From: Bacteroidales bacterium
Lineage (GTDB): Bacteria; Bacteroidota; Bacteroidia; Bacteroidales; UBA12481
Length of the DNA: 5,321 nucleotides
Reading direction: 5' to 3'
Assembly (NCBI GenBank): GCA_028707745.1
Contig: JAQWAJ010000161.1
Coordinates: 1-5,321 of the forward strand
Made by a program: the position numbers and the translations under genes. The notes beneath the pieces were generated by a model. It saw only the letters and a list, made by a program, of their open reading frames with translations, was not told the origin of the DNA and did not search any database. Positions 1 to 4,939 of this stretch are shown piece by piece; the first letter of the stretch is position 1, and every line of letters starts with the position of its first letter.

Positions 1-65
1 CGGGGGGTGGCCACGTTGGTGATGATATACTCCTTGCCGTCGGGGGAGAAATGACCGTATTGCAT
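1..65 (-). CDS. N-terminus of probable GH94 family glycoside phosphorylase (partial)
   Basis: Reading the minus strand from the ATG at 65-63 gives MQYGHFSPDGKEYIITN followed by VATP, open to the window edge (21 full codons). This opening, an M-x-YG-x-F start with E-Y-I/V-I-T about 12 residues in and then a T-P, is typical of GH94 enzymes (cellobiose or chitobiose phosphorylases and relatives). These are cytoplasmic enzymes that cleave beta-glycosidic bonds with inorganic phosphate to release a sugar-1-phosphate. There is no signal peptide, which agrees with a cytoplasmic enzyme. A -7-like box TATCTTCG (minus strand, 91-84) lies 18 nt before the start, which supports this ATG. Catalytic residues lie outside the window, so substrate and even family rest only on the N-terminal pattern. 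Confidence 0.7.
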   Translation of the reverse strand, partial: MQYGHFSPDGKEYIITNVATP

Positions 66-83
66 GATTTATATGTTTGCCAG

Positions 84-91
84 CGAAGATA
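84..91 (-). promoter_or_regulatory. Bacteroidetes-type -7 promoter box for the GH94-like gene
   Basis: The minus strand reads TATCTTCG, one mismatch from the Bacteroidetes sigma-ABfr -7 consensus TAnnTTTG. It ends 18 nt before the start codon. The same octamer occurs before the M28 peptidase gene at nearly the same distance. The expected -33 region would fall at about 110-118, inside the first unit of the tandem repeat array. No clear TTTG is visible there. Confidence 0.5.
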
Positions 92-98
92 GGAAAAG

Positions 99-253
99 TA
101 ATTATGCTCGCTGCGCTCGCTAATTGTGCTCGCTGCGCTCGCTAATTGTGCTCGCTGCGCTCGCTAATTGTGCTCGCTGCGCTCGCTAATTGTGCTCGCT
201 GCGCTCGCTAATTATGCTCGCCTGCGGCTCGCTAATTGGCTCCCTTTGGTCGC
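99..253. repeat. 22-bp tandem repeat array, five regular and two divergent units
   Basis: Units begin at 99, 121, 143, 165, 187, 209 and 233. The core unit is TAATTGTG followed by CTCGCTGCGCTCGC. Four units (121-208) are identical. The units at 99 and 209 carry TAATTATG instead. The unit at 209 is 24 bp, because its centre is CCTGCGG rather than CTGCG. The last unit (233-253) is 21 bp with centre CCCTTTGG. Each unit joins an A/T-rich TAATT linker to a GC-rich block built on GCTCGC repeated around a three-base core. The array lies between two divergently oriented genes and abuts the promoter of the leftward one. It contains no plausible gene: the open frames crossing it come only from the repeat. 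Confidence 0.95.
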
Positions 254-283
254 TAAATGGGGGATTTTTATGGAAATAACAGC

Positions 284-290
284 TAATTTG
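284..290 (+). promoter_or_regulatory. Weak candidate -7 box upstream of the phosphodiesterase gene
   Basis: TAATTTG in an A/T-rich stretch (262-327) resembles TAnnTTTG with one base missing. It lies 37 nt before the ATG at 328. No convincing -33 partner is visible. This is the best promoter candidate I can find for the downstream gene, but it is weak. Confidence 0.2.
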
Positions 291-308
291 CAAACTTTTC
301 AAATAATA

Positions 309-320
309 ACAGTTAACTGT
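309..320. promoter_or_regulatory. 12-bp perfect palindrome just before the phosphodiesterase start
   Basis: ACAGTTAACTGT is a perfect inverted repeat ending 7 nt before the start codon at 328. Its position in the leader would suit a repressor operator or a small mRNA structure covering the translation start. No regulator is identified in the window, so the role is inferred from position and symmetry only. Confidence 0.3.
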
Positions 321-327
321 ATATGCT

Positions 328-1194
328 ATGAAACATTTAGTAATCAGTGCAATGCTGATTTTGGCAGGCACATTTTGCCAGGCTCAATCCAAATTTGATT
401 TGCAAGGTCACCGGGGTTGCAGAGGGCTGATGCCGGAGAATACCATACCGGCCTTTATCAAAGCCATTGATCTGGGAGCCACCACGATAGAGCTTGATGT
501 TTTTCCAACTAAAGATCGCCAGCTGGTGATTTCACACGAGAGTTACATGATGGCAGCCACTTGTTTGGACAGCCTGGGCAGAGAAATAAAAAAGAGTGAT
601 GAAAAGAATTTCAGGCTCTATCAGATGACAATGGATCAGATCCGTAAATTTGATTGCGGGAGCAAGTCCTATCCGGCATTTCCACAGCAGCAGCGGATAA
701 AAGCCTATAAACCCTCCTTGATAGAGATGGTTGCCGCAGTCGAAGAATATGTGAAACAGAAGGGATTGCCACCTGTTTGGTATAAAATCGAAATAAAAAG
801 CTCGGAATCCGGAGATGATGTCGAGCATCCGAAACCCGCTCCTTATATGGACCTTCTTATTAATGAGATCATCAGCATGGGCATTGCTTCACACTGTGTG
901 TTTCAGTCATTTGATGTCCGTCCGCTTCAGTACCTGCACGACAAACATCCGAATTGGATTACAGCGCTATTGTTGAGCAATAATAAATCGATGAAAGAAA
1001 ATATTGCATTACTGGGGTATACGCCTCAGATCTATAGTCCGGATCAGTCGCTGGTGACCCGGAAATTGGTCAGGCAGGTTCACCGGGCTGGTATGCAGAT
1101 TATTCCCTGGACCGTTAATAAAAAGGACGATATGCTGAAGTTGATCGATTTGGGGGTAGATGCGATTATTACGGATTATCCGGGGATGTTGTGA
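328..1194 (+). CDS. Secreted glycerophosphodiester phosphodiesterase (GDPD family)
   Basis: The 288-residue product hydrolyses glycerophosphodiesters to glycerol-3-phosphate and an alcohol in this family. Residues 1-19 form a signal peptide: Lys-His, then a hydrophobic stretch ending LAGTFCQA. The Cys at 17 lacks a proper lipobox, so a periplasmic or secreted protein is more likely than a lipoprotein. The GDPD TIM-barrel signature is complete: QGHRG at 26-30 with catalytic H28 and R29, PENT at 36-39, metal ligands E55 and D57 in IELDV, catalytic H70 in SHE, KIEIK at 153-157 (E155, K157), QSFD at 192-195, PWTVN at 260-264 and TDYP at 282-285. The length is normal for a secreted GDPD. The gene appears monocistronic. 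The ATG at 328 is chosen because it is followed directly by the signal peptide; the longer overlapping frame starting at 168 runs through the repeat array and is not coding. Confidence 0.95.
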   Translation: MKHLVISAMLILAGTFCQAQSKFDLQGHRGCRGLMPENTIPAFIKAIDLGATTIELDVFPTKDRQLVISHESYMMAATCLDSLGREIKKSDEKNFRLYQMTMDQIRKFDCGSKSYPAFPQQQRIKAYKPSLIEMVAAVEEYVKQKGLPPVWYKIEIKSSESGDDVEHPKPAPYMDLLINEIISMGIASHCVFQSFDVRPLQYLHDKHPNWITALLLSNNKSMKENIALLGYTPQIYSPDQSLVTRKLVRQVHRAGMQIIPWTVNKKDDMLKLIDLGVDAIITDYPGML

Positions 1195-1212
1195 AGAACG
1201 TGACACGTGACG

Positions 1213-1226
1213 CGTTACGCGTAACG
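1213..1226. repeat. 14-bp palindrome in a CG-rich post-gene segment
   Basis: CGTTACGCGTAACG is a perfect palindrome located 19 nt after the phosphodiesterase stop codon. It follows a shorter palindrome, CACGTG (1204-1209), in a segment dense in CGTGAC and ACGCG words. There is no following T-run, so it is not a standard intrinsic terminator. It could be a protein-binding site or a small dispersed intergenic repeat. Confidence 0.5.
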
Positions 1227-1263
1227 AGTGGTAAAAGCAGTGATTATTAAAGAGATAAAACGA

Positions 1264-1284
1264 TTTACATACTACTTTACATAC
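1264..1284 (+). promoter_or_regulatory. 9-bp direct repeat TTTACATAC, spaced by TAC
   Basis: Two perfect copies of TTTACATAC (1264-1272 and 1276-1284) are separated by three bases, giving a 12-bp period. They sit immediately before the ATG of a Trp-rich mini-ORF (1286). Closely spaced direct repeats of this kind often mark binding sites for a regulator. That role is inferred; only the repeat itself is seen. Confidence 0.4.
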
Positions 1285-1285
1285 A

Positions 1286-1327
1286 ATGGCATGGCTCCTT
1301 GCCTGGCGTTGGATTGGAAAAAATTGA
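1286..1327 (+). CDS. Possible 13-codon Trp-rich leader peptide (speculative)
   Basis: An ATG at 1286 opens a very short frame reading MAWLLAWRWIGKN and ending at TGA 1325-1327. Three of its 13 codons are TGG (Trp). A perfect terminator hairpin (1397-1420) begins 69 nt after its stop, and the M28 peptidase gene follows. That is the architecture of a transcription attenuator with a leader peptide. Against this, no ribosome binding site is recognisable, the downstream gene is not a Trp biosynthetic gene, and a frame this short can arise by chance. It could equally be part of a non-coding RNA. Confidence 0.2.
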   Translation: MAWLLAWRWIGKN

Positions 1328-1396
1328 GCGTTAACACAAGGCAGGCGCTTCCGCAGATGAAAACCTACGAAAAGGTCTGTTGAATCAGGTTTGGTT

Positions 1397-1424
1397 AGCG
1401 CACTCCACCCGGGGTGCGCTTTTT
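1397..1424 (+). terminator. Rho-independent terminator
   Basis: The arms AGCGCACTCC (1397-1406) and GGGGTGCGCT (1411-1420) form a 10-bp stem with one G-T wobble around the loop ACCC. A T-run follows (1420-1424). It lies upstream of the M28 promoter, so it ends transcription entering from the left, either phosphodiesterase read-through or a separate small RNA. An in-frame GTG at 1414 lies inside the second arm and is not a believable start for the peptidase. Confidence 0.85.
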
Positions 1425-1442
1425 ATGCATCGGCAAATCTTT

Positions 1443-1450
1443 TATCTTCG
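1443..1450 (+). promoter_or_regulatory. -7 promoter box of the M28 peptidase gene
   Basis: TATCTTCG is one base from TAnnTTTG and ends 17 nt before the ATG at 1468. It is identical to the box before the leftward GH94-like gene. The -33 position would fall near 1420-1424, in the T-run of the terminator, where TTTT stands in for TTTG. This implies a very short leader, which is common in Bacteroidetes. Confidence 0.55.
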
Positions 1451-1467
1451 CAGCAAATTTTTTGGAT

Positions 1468-2763
1468 ATGAAAAGCGCTTCTTACCGGTTTCGTTTATTC
1501 CTTTTCCTGATGTTAGTGACTTATAGCCAGAGTGAAGCTCAGGACACTCAATTTGTACGCAAGCATCTGGTGAAGCTGTGCGGGCCTGAAATGTACGGAA
1601 GGGGGTGCTACAAACGCGGTGACGGTATTGCTGCGGATTACTTGAGCACACAAATGAAACAGATTGGAATTAAGCCATTTGCTGCCGGATATCAGCAGCC
1701 TTATTCATTTAATATTAATTGTATAACCGAAGCTCATGTGAAATTTAACGGGCAGGAGCTCGGATATGCAAAGGATTATGTAGTGGATGCTAAGAGCTCT
1801 TCTCTGAAAGGGAACTTTAAACCGGTTATTGTCAATACATTGCTGATGATTCATGCAAAAGAGTTGATTAAAACTCTGGAGGAGGCACCCTCTCCGAAAG
1901 TGGTTTTACTGGATTCTGCCGGATTGAACAATCCTGCATTATTTCAGGTCGTAAAACAGCTTTGCCTGGAAAAACAGATGGGTATATCGGCACTGATCGA
2001 GGTTTTTCAAAATACACCGAACGGCGCAACGGGCAGGGCAGTTCTGAAGATTCCTCTTATTCAGGTGAGCAGGGCATCGGTTCCTGCCGATCTGAAAGAG
2101 GTGGAAATCAACATTGTCAATGAGTATAATGAGCAATATCCGACTCAAAACGTGATTGGGTATTTGCCGGGGCAAACAGATCAGTTTATCGTTTATACAG
2201 CTCATTACGATGCAATGGGTTCGTTTGGAGAAGGCAACTATTATCCCGGTGCCGAGGATAATGCCAGCGGAACGGCTATGGTGCTCGACCTGGCGCGGCA
2301 TTATCTGAATGGAAAAAAACCTTATTATTCCATTGCATTCATGCTTTTCAGTGGTGAGGAAGCCGGTTTGATGGGATCAAGCTATTATGTTAATCACCCT
2401 CTGTTTCCGTTAGAAAAGGTCAAGCTGGTTATCAATCTCGATATGGTGATGACGGGTGATGACGGGGCGTTTCTTTTTAATGGTAATGAGCGACCCAATG
2501 AAACTGCCATCGTTCATAAGATTAATGAAGAGAACCATTATTTGAAGGAAATTGTGAACCGCGATGCCGCCAGGAATAGCGACCATCATCCTTTCCATGA
2601 GAAGGGTGTTCCGGCAATCTTTTTTCTGACCAAAGGAGTTGGCGGTGCCGGCCATACCCCGGATGATTCATACGATAAGCTTTCTTTGTACACATACGAG
2701 AAGTTTTTCAGGTTAGTGGTCTCAATTCCAGAGGAGCTAAAGAAGCAGGAAGTCGTGAAATAA
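1468..2763 (+). CDS. Secreted M28 family zinc aminopeptidase
   Basis: The 431-residue product has a signal peptide (residues 1-24: basic SYRFR, hydrophobic LFLFLMLV, likely cut at SEA/Q), so it acts in the periplasm or outside the cell. Residues about 110-215 resemble the inserted protease-associated (PA-like) domain of this family. The catalytic domain carries every M28 co-catalytic zinc site: H246 in TAHYDAMG, D264 in EDNASG, E297-E298 in SGEEAG (catalytic base and ligand), D325 in NLDM and H396 in GHTPDD. The family removes N-terminal residues from peptides. The start at 1468 is preferred over the in-frame GTG at 1414, because 1414 lies in a terminator stem and would place 18 residues before the signal peptide. 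The gene appears to be transcribed alone. The peptide substrate cannot be told from sequence. Confidence 0.93.
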   Translation: MKSASYRFRLFLFLMLVTYSQSEAQDTQFVRKHLVKLCGPEMYGRGCYKRGDGIAADYLSTQMKQIGIKPFAAGYQQPYSFNINCITEAHVKFNGQELGYAKDYVVDAKSSSLKGNFKPVIVNTLLMIHAKELIKTLEEAPSPKVVLLDSAGLNNPALFQVVKQLCLEKQMGISALIEVFQNTPNGATGRAVLKIPLIQVSRASVPADLKEVEINIVNEYNEQYPTQNVIGYLPGQTDQFIVYTAHYDAMGSFGEGNYYPGAEDNASGTAMVLDLARHYLNGKKPYYSIAFMLFSGEEAGLMGSSYYVNHPLFPLEKVKLVINLDMVMTGDDGAFLFNGNERPNETAIVHKINEENHYLKEIVNRDAARNSDHHPFHEKGVPAIFFLTKGVGGAGHTPDDSYDKLSLYTYEKFFRLVVSIPEELKKQEVVK

Positions 2764-2959
2764 ACTAACTGCCTTCAAAAAAATAGTCATCCTGATTGTG
2801 CCTCTCCGGTAGAGTAGCCCTGATTTTGGTACCATTTTATCCAGGAAAAGCATATTTCATTCACCCAAACAATTTGACCGTTATTCAAATAGGTTAAGGC
2901 GTTCATATACCATAATAAAAGGACTTACCTGGTTTTGTTGCCAATAGGATGATGATAAT
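2764..2959. other. Intergenic stretch without recognisable gene
   Basis: About 200 bp of A/T-rich sequence lies between the peptidase and the first pseudogene. I see no clear intrinsic terminator for the peptidase, no recognisable RNA gene and no credible promoter box for the next frame. Confidence 0.6.
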
Positions 2960-3246
2960 ATGAAGAAGATTTATAAGCTGATTGGCTTGTTGTCACTGTC
3001 CATTATGGTTATCGGCAACAATGTATCGGTTACCTCCTTATCTCTGACAGGGAAGAATACCACCAATAAGACCTATCAGCTAAAATTCGACATCAGTTGA
3101 GACAACTCCTGGAGTTTATCGGCATTGCCCTCAAACTGGGATGCCGCCTGGGTGTTTGTGAAGTTCAGGTGCCCGGCATACTCCTCAGATGATGGGTTCT
3201 CTGATTCCGGTGATCCTACACTTATTAAAATTCACAGTACTGCGGG
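2960..3246 (+). pseudogene. N-terminal remnant of a secreted SUMF1-domain-type protein
   Basis: ATG 2960 opens a signal-peptide-like start (MKKIYKLIGLLSLSIMVIG) and then VSVTSLSLTG, TYQLKFDIS and a TGA at 3098-3100. Reading through the stop gives DNSW, ALPSNWDAAWVFVKF. Beta-rich N-terminal modules with a 'W-D-N-S-W ... N-W-D-A-A-W-V-F-V-K' core occur in Bacteroidetes exported proteins that carry a formylglycine-generating-enzyme (SUMF1/FGE-sulfatase) domain. In those proteins the stop position is normally Trp, so the lesion is a TGG to TGA change. After about 3170 the match fades, and no SUMF1 domain follows. The gene is therefore both stopped and truncated. The family assignment is from memory of the pattern; the given end marks where the next fragment takes over in another frame. 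Confidence 0.5.
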
Positions 3247-3630
3247 ATTAAGAATCGGAATGGCCGTGTGACCGTTACCCTCACTAAATTTGCTGTGCGA
3301 TTTGAAGCTATTTATTTGTTGGATGCTGCTACATCAACCTATTTACCTCACAATAATGCTGTACTCGAAGCAATAGATATTCCATCCAGTCAGGTATTTA
3401 TGGTGAGAGCTAACGCGACCGACAATGTGAGTTTTACTCGGGCTAAACGTAACCATGGAACCGCCGCATTCAAATCAGGCGACTCAAGGCATTCCATTAA
3501 ACTGAACGCTAACATTGCCGATCAGAACAAGAGTACCCAGATTACCTGTATCAATGATGCCACTGAAGGTATGTATGCAGCTTTCACTGCTGCTGCTTCT
3601 ATGGTGCTTTTAAATCCGAAAAAGCGATAG
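3229..3630 (+). pseudogene. Fragment resembling the C-terminal part of a Bacteroidetes surface protein
   Basis: An open frame without a proper start runs from after a TAA (3226-3228) to the TAG at 3628-3630. A GTG at 3268 gives 120 residues, but coding similarity seems to begin before it (GRVTVTLTKFAVRFEAIYL). The pattern IYLLDAATSTYLP, IPSSQVFMVRAN, SFTRAKRNHG and then a late 'DATEGMYAAFTAAASM' resembles the conserved pre-terminal region of large exported Bacteroidetes proteins, in which 'I-P-x-x-Q-x-F-x-V' is followed by 'F-T-x-A-x-R-x-H' and 'A-T-x-G-x-D-x-x-x-D'. No N-terminus, signal peptide or type IX sorting domain is present. It lies in a different frame from the preceding remnant, so this is probably a second broken gene joined by deletion. 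A decayed part of the same gene is possible. Confidence 0.4.
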
Positions 3631-3716
3631 CTGCCAGTGGCTCACCGGTTGCTCCAGGCTGGGGGAATGCCAAAACTCCCAAAGACGAAACCAAAAAAAC
3701 CGTCCGAAAAACATAA
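3603..3716 (+). pseudogene. Short Gly/Pro/Lys-rich peptide frame before the kinase, lacking a start
   Basis: In a frame different from the preceding fragment, codons from 3603 read GAFKSEKAIAASG, then SPVAPGWGNAKTPKDETKK and TVRKT, ending at TAA 3714-3716. The composition (Gly, Pro, a lone Trp, then a charged Lys-rich tail) looks more like a real peptide end than noise. It stops 37 nt before an RRE-containing kinase pseudogene, the position where a modified-peptide precursor might sit. No start codon remains: upstream in this frame there is a TGA, and the codons between encode a Cys/Phe-rich string. I do not recognise the peptide. Confidence 0.25.
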
Positions 3717-3753
3717 TCTTTAGTTTTAAATTCACAGTTTTAAAATTGATTGG

Positions 3754-4361
3754 ATGAGTTATCTGGAAAGGACCGCAGAAGGGAAACAAATCATTTGGTT
3801 TCAGGAGAGCAACCGGTATATGGTGTTGGAAATGCCTGCCTGGGAGGTGATTAGCCGTTTCGAAAAGAAAATTGATTTCGATGGAATTGCTGCCTGGTGT
3901 GCGGATTTTTACCAGTTATCTAAAAACGAGGCTGAACGGTTTGTGGGAGAAGTGCAGCCGCTGGCGAGGTTTTCAATTTTCCGGCAGCCGTATCGGTCAA
4001 GAAAAGCGCCTTAAATCATCTGATTCCGATTTATCCCCAACTCGACGCCGCCGCAGAATTTTACTACCCCGATCTGGATAAAACCGTCAGGTACCTGCCA
4101 CCCTCGGAATTTTCAGGAGATCCTGCCTCGGGTTACCCGTGCAGAGCGCTTGTATTTGTGAAGAACCGGAAAGGGAGCGGCCTGATACTCGAAGAGATCC
4201 CCAAAGATGTTGCTTTTCAGCACCTGGTGCCCGATTCCTGGATCTCCCCTTTGCCCGAAAATGCATCGAAATTCATGGATTGATTCCTAAATTTGCCCTG
4301 CTACAGTCTGACCTACTCGGATAATGATAAAATAGTGGAGGCGGTGAAAGGTTTGTACTAA
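3754..4361 (+). pseudogene. RRE/PqqD-like plus HprK-like kinase, internally deleted and broken
   Basis: ATG 3754 opens MSYLERTAEGKQIIWFQES, followed by MVLEMPAWEVISRF, IAAWCADFY and ERFVGEV. About 70 residues fit the winged-helix PqqD/RRE peptide-recognition fold. Near 3964 the frame must shift (net loss of 1 mod 3) to continue as EVFNFPAAVSVKKSALNHLI, then YPQLDAAAEFYYPDLDKTVR, YPCRALVFVKN and ILEEIPKDVAFQHLVPDSW. That matches the part of HprK-related Ser/Thr kinases lying after the ATP site. The P-loop (GxxGxGKS/T) and the following Asp-rich segment are absent, so roughly the middle of the gene has been lost, with the junction at about 3955-3970. A TGA at 4281-4283 stands where Trp is expected (FMD-W-FLNLPCYSLTYSD). 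The natural end is probably the TAA at 4359-4361. Such kinases accompany lasso-like and other RiPP loci. Confidence 0.65.
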
Positions 4362-4382
4362 ATTGCCCTCAACGCACCTGTC

Positions 4383-4484
4383 ATTCCCGCGCAGGCGGGA
4401 ATCTCGTCGCATAACTCTGAGTCCCGCCCAAAGCGCTCTTGCAGAACTGCGTGGTCAGGGACGAGGCCCCCGCCTGCGCGGGGG
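4383..4484. repeat. Inverted pair of REP-like hairpins (BIME/MITE-like element)
   Basis: The left hairpin has arms ATTCCCGC (4383-4390) and GCGGGAAT (4395-4402) with loop GCAG. The right hairpin has arms CCCCCGC (4467-4473) and GCGGGGG (4478-4484) with loop CTGC. The two ends are mutual reverse complements over 14 bp (CCCGCGCAGGCGGG at 4386-4399 and CCCGCCTGCGCGGG at 4469-4482). Inside, CTCGTC (4403-4408) can pair with GACGAG (4460-4465). It is a typical extragenic palindromic pair. It could act as a terminator-like or mRNA-stabilising structure after the kinase remnant. Six-frame reading through it produces the familiar false 'SFPRRRESR' peptide. Confidence 0.85.
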
Positions 4485-4523
4485 AGACAACGCTTTGAGG
4501 GACGTTTTGTGTCGTTTTATCTT

Positions 4524-4531
4524 TATCTTTA
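4524..4531 (+). promoter_or_regulatory. Candidate -7 box for the His/Cys-rich gene
   Basis: TATCTTTA (with an overlapping copy at 4518-4525) resembles TAnnTTTG except at its last base. TTTG at 4506-4509 could serve as -33, though the 14-nt gap is shorter than usual. It lies directly after the REP pair and 8 nt before the ATG at 4540. Confidence 0.35.
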
Positions 4532-4539
4532 CGCCTGAA

Positions 4540-4932
4540 ATGAAAAAGAGCGGTAAACATCTGTCGGGTTTCTTCTTATGGATAGCCATACTAGCCATCA
4601 TCGCTCATGGCATCATCCCGCACGATCATCATTCCGGCATCATTTGTGCCCATCAGGAGGAGCCATGCCCGGCATCAGGCAGTGCATCCGGCCATCACCC
4701 CGAATACCCGATACATTGTCATGCCTTAAATGATATTACTGCTGAGAAGATAGTTAATTACATTTCGATCTCTGTTATTCAGCACTTTAATGTATTTATT
4801 CCGCTATTTTCTGATGATTTTTCCATCAGTCCGGGGGCTTACTATCTGACTGTTACCGACTTCAGAAAACCTTTCAGAGATCCATACCTTATTGAGTTTT
4901 CATCGCTGAGGGCTCCTCCTGCCCTCGGTTGA
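4540..4932 (+). CDS. Small exported His/Cys-rich protein, probably metal-linked
   Basis: This 130-residue protein has an N-terminal hydrophobic segment (residues 10-22, GFFLWIAILAIIA) acting as a signal or anchor. A His/Cys cluster follows: H23, H28, H30, H31, C36, H38, C43, H52, H53, H59, C60 and H61. The C-terminal half is hydrophobic and beta-like and ends SSLRAPPALG, an ending I associate with uncharacterised Bacteroidetes proteins encoded just before heavy-metal efflux genes. The ATG at 4540 is chosen over an upstream TTG at 4363, because the extra 59 residues are a translation of the REP element. It lies 75 bp before the CusA/CzcA gene on the same strand, so metal binding or sensing is a reasonable inference but unproven. 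Confidence 0.75.
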   Translation: MKKSGKHLSGFFLWIAILAIIAHGIIPHDHHSGIICAHQEEPCPASGSASGHHPEYPIHCHALNDITAEKIVNYISISVIQHFNVFIPLFSDDFSISPGAYYLTVTDFRKPFRDPYLIEFSSLRAPPALG

Positions 4933-4939
4933 TATCGTG

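Larger units (their letters stand above)
1286..1424 (+). ncRNA. Candidate small RNA or leader ending in an intrinsic terminator
   Basis: A strong terminator lies about 200 nt downstream of the phosphodiesterase stop but before the promoter of the next gene, so something transcribed across 1200-1400 is being terminated. The stretch can form local stems. CTTGCCT (1299-1305) can pair with AGGCAGG (1339-1345) with one G-U. AAACCT (1360-1365) can pair with AGGTTT (1387-1392). It matches no RNA family I can name, and neither a tRNA nor a tmRNA is visible. The 5' end is unknown; the given start is the mini-ORF ATG. A long 3' UTR of the phosphodiesterase is the main alternative. Confidence 0.25.

Noticed and set aside
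99..253. CRISPR array
   Set aside because: The repeats are contiguous 22-bp tandem units without unique spacers, and no cas genes are visible.
168..398. Open frame of 76 codons beginning inside the tandem repeat
   Set aside because: Its first part translates the repeat and the rest overlaps the phosphodiesterase in another frame. It shows no coding pattern.
1286..1424. tRNA, tmRNA or confident 6S RNA
   Set aside because: No cloverleaf, TPsiC arm or CCA end, the span is too short for tmRNA, and no 6S-type long bulged rod could be traced convincingly by eye.
1414..1467. GTG at 1414 as start of the M28 peptidase
   Set aside because: It lies inside the terminator stem and upstream of the promoter box, and it would put 18 unlikely residues before a good signal peptide at 1468.
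3872..4081. Arg-rich 69-codon frame overlapping the kinase remnant
   Set aside because: It is an out-of-frame shadow. The conserved kinase residues are read in the two other frames.
4139..4324. 61-codon frame starting in the kinase C-terminal region
   Set aside because: It is a shadow of the kinase frame, which carries the recognisable EEIPKDVAFQHLVPDSW segment.
2960..4361. Alternative genetic code (TGA as Trp) for the whole genome
   Set aside because: Intact genes in this window end in TGA and use TGG for Trp, so local pseudogene decay is the better explanation.
4363..4539. N-terminal extension of the His/Cys-rich protein from a TTG
   Set aside because: The 59 residues are a translation of the REP pair (contains SFPRRRESR). 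The true start with a signal-like helix is the ATG at 4540.
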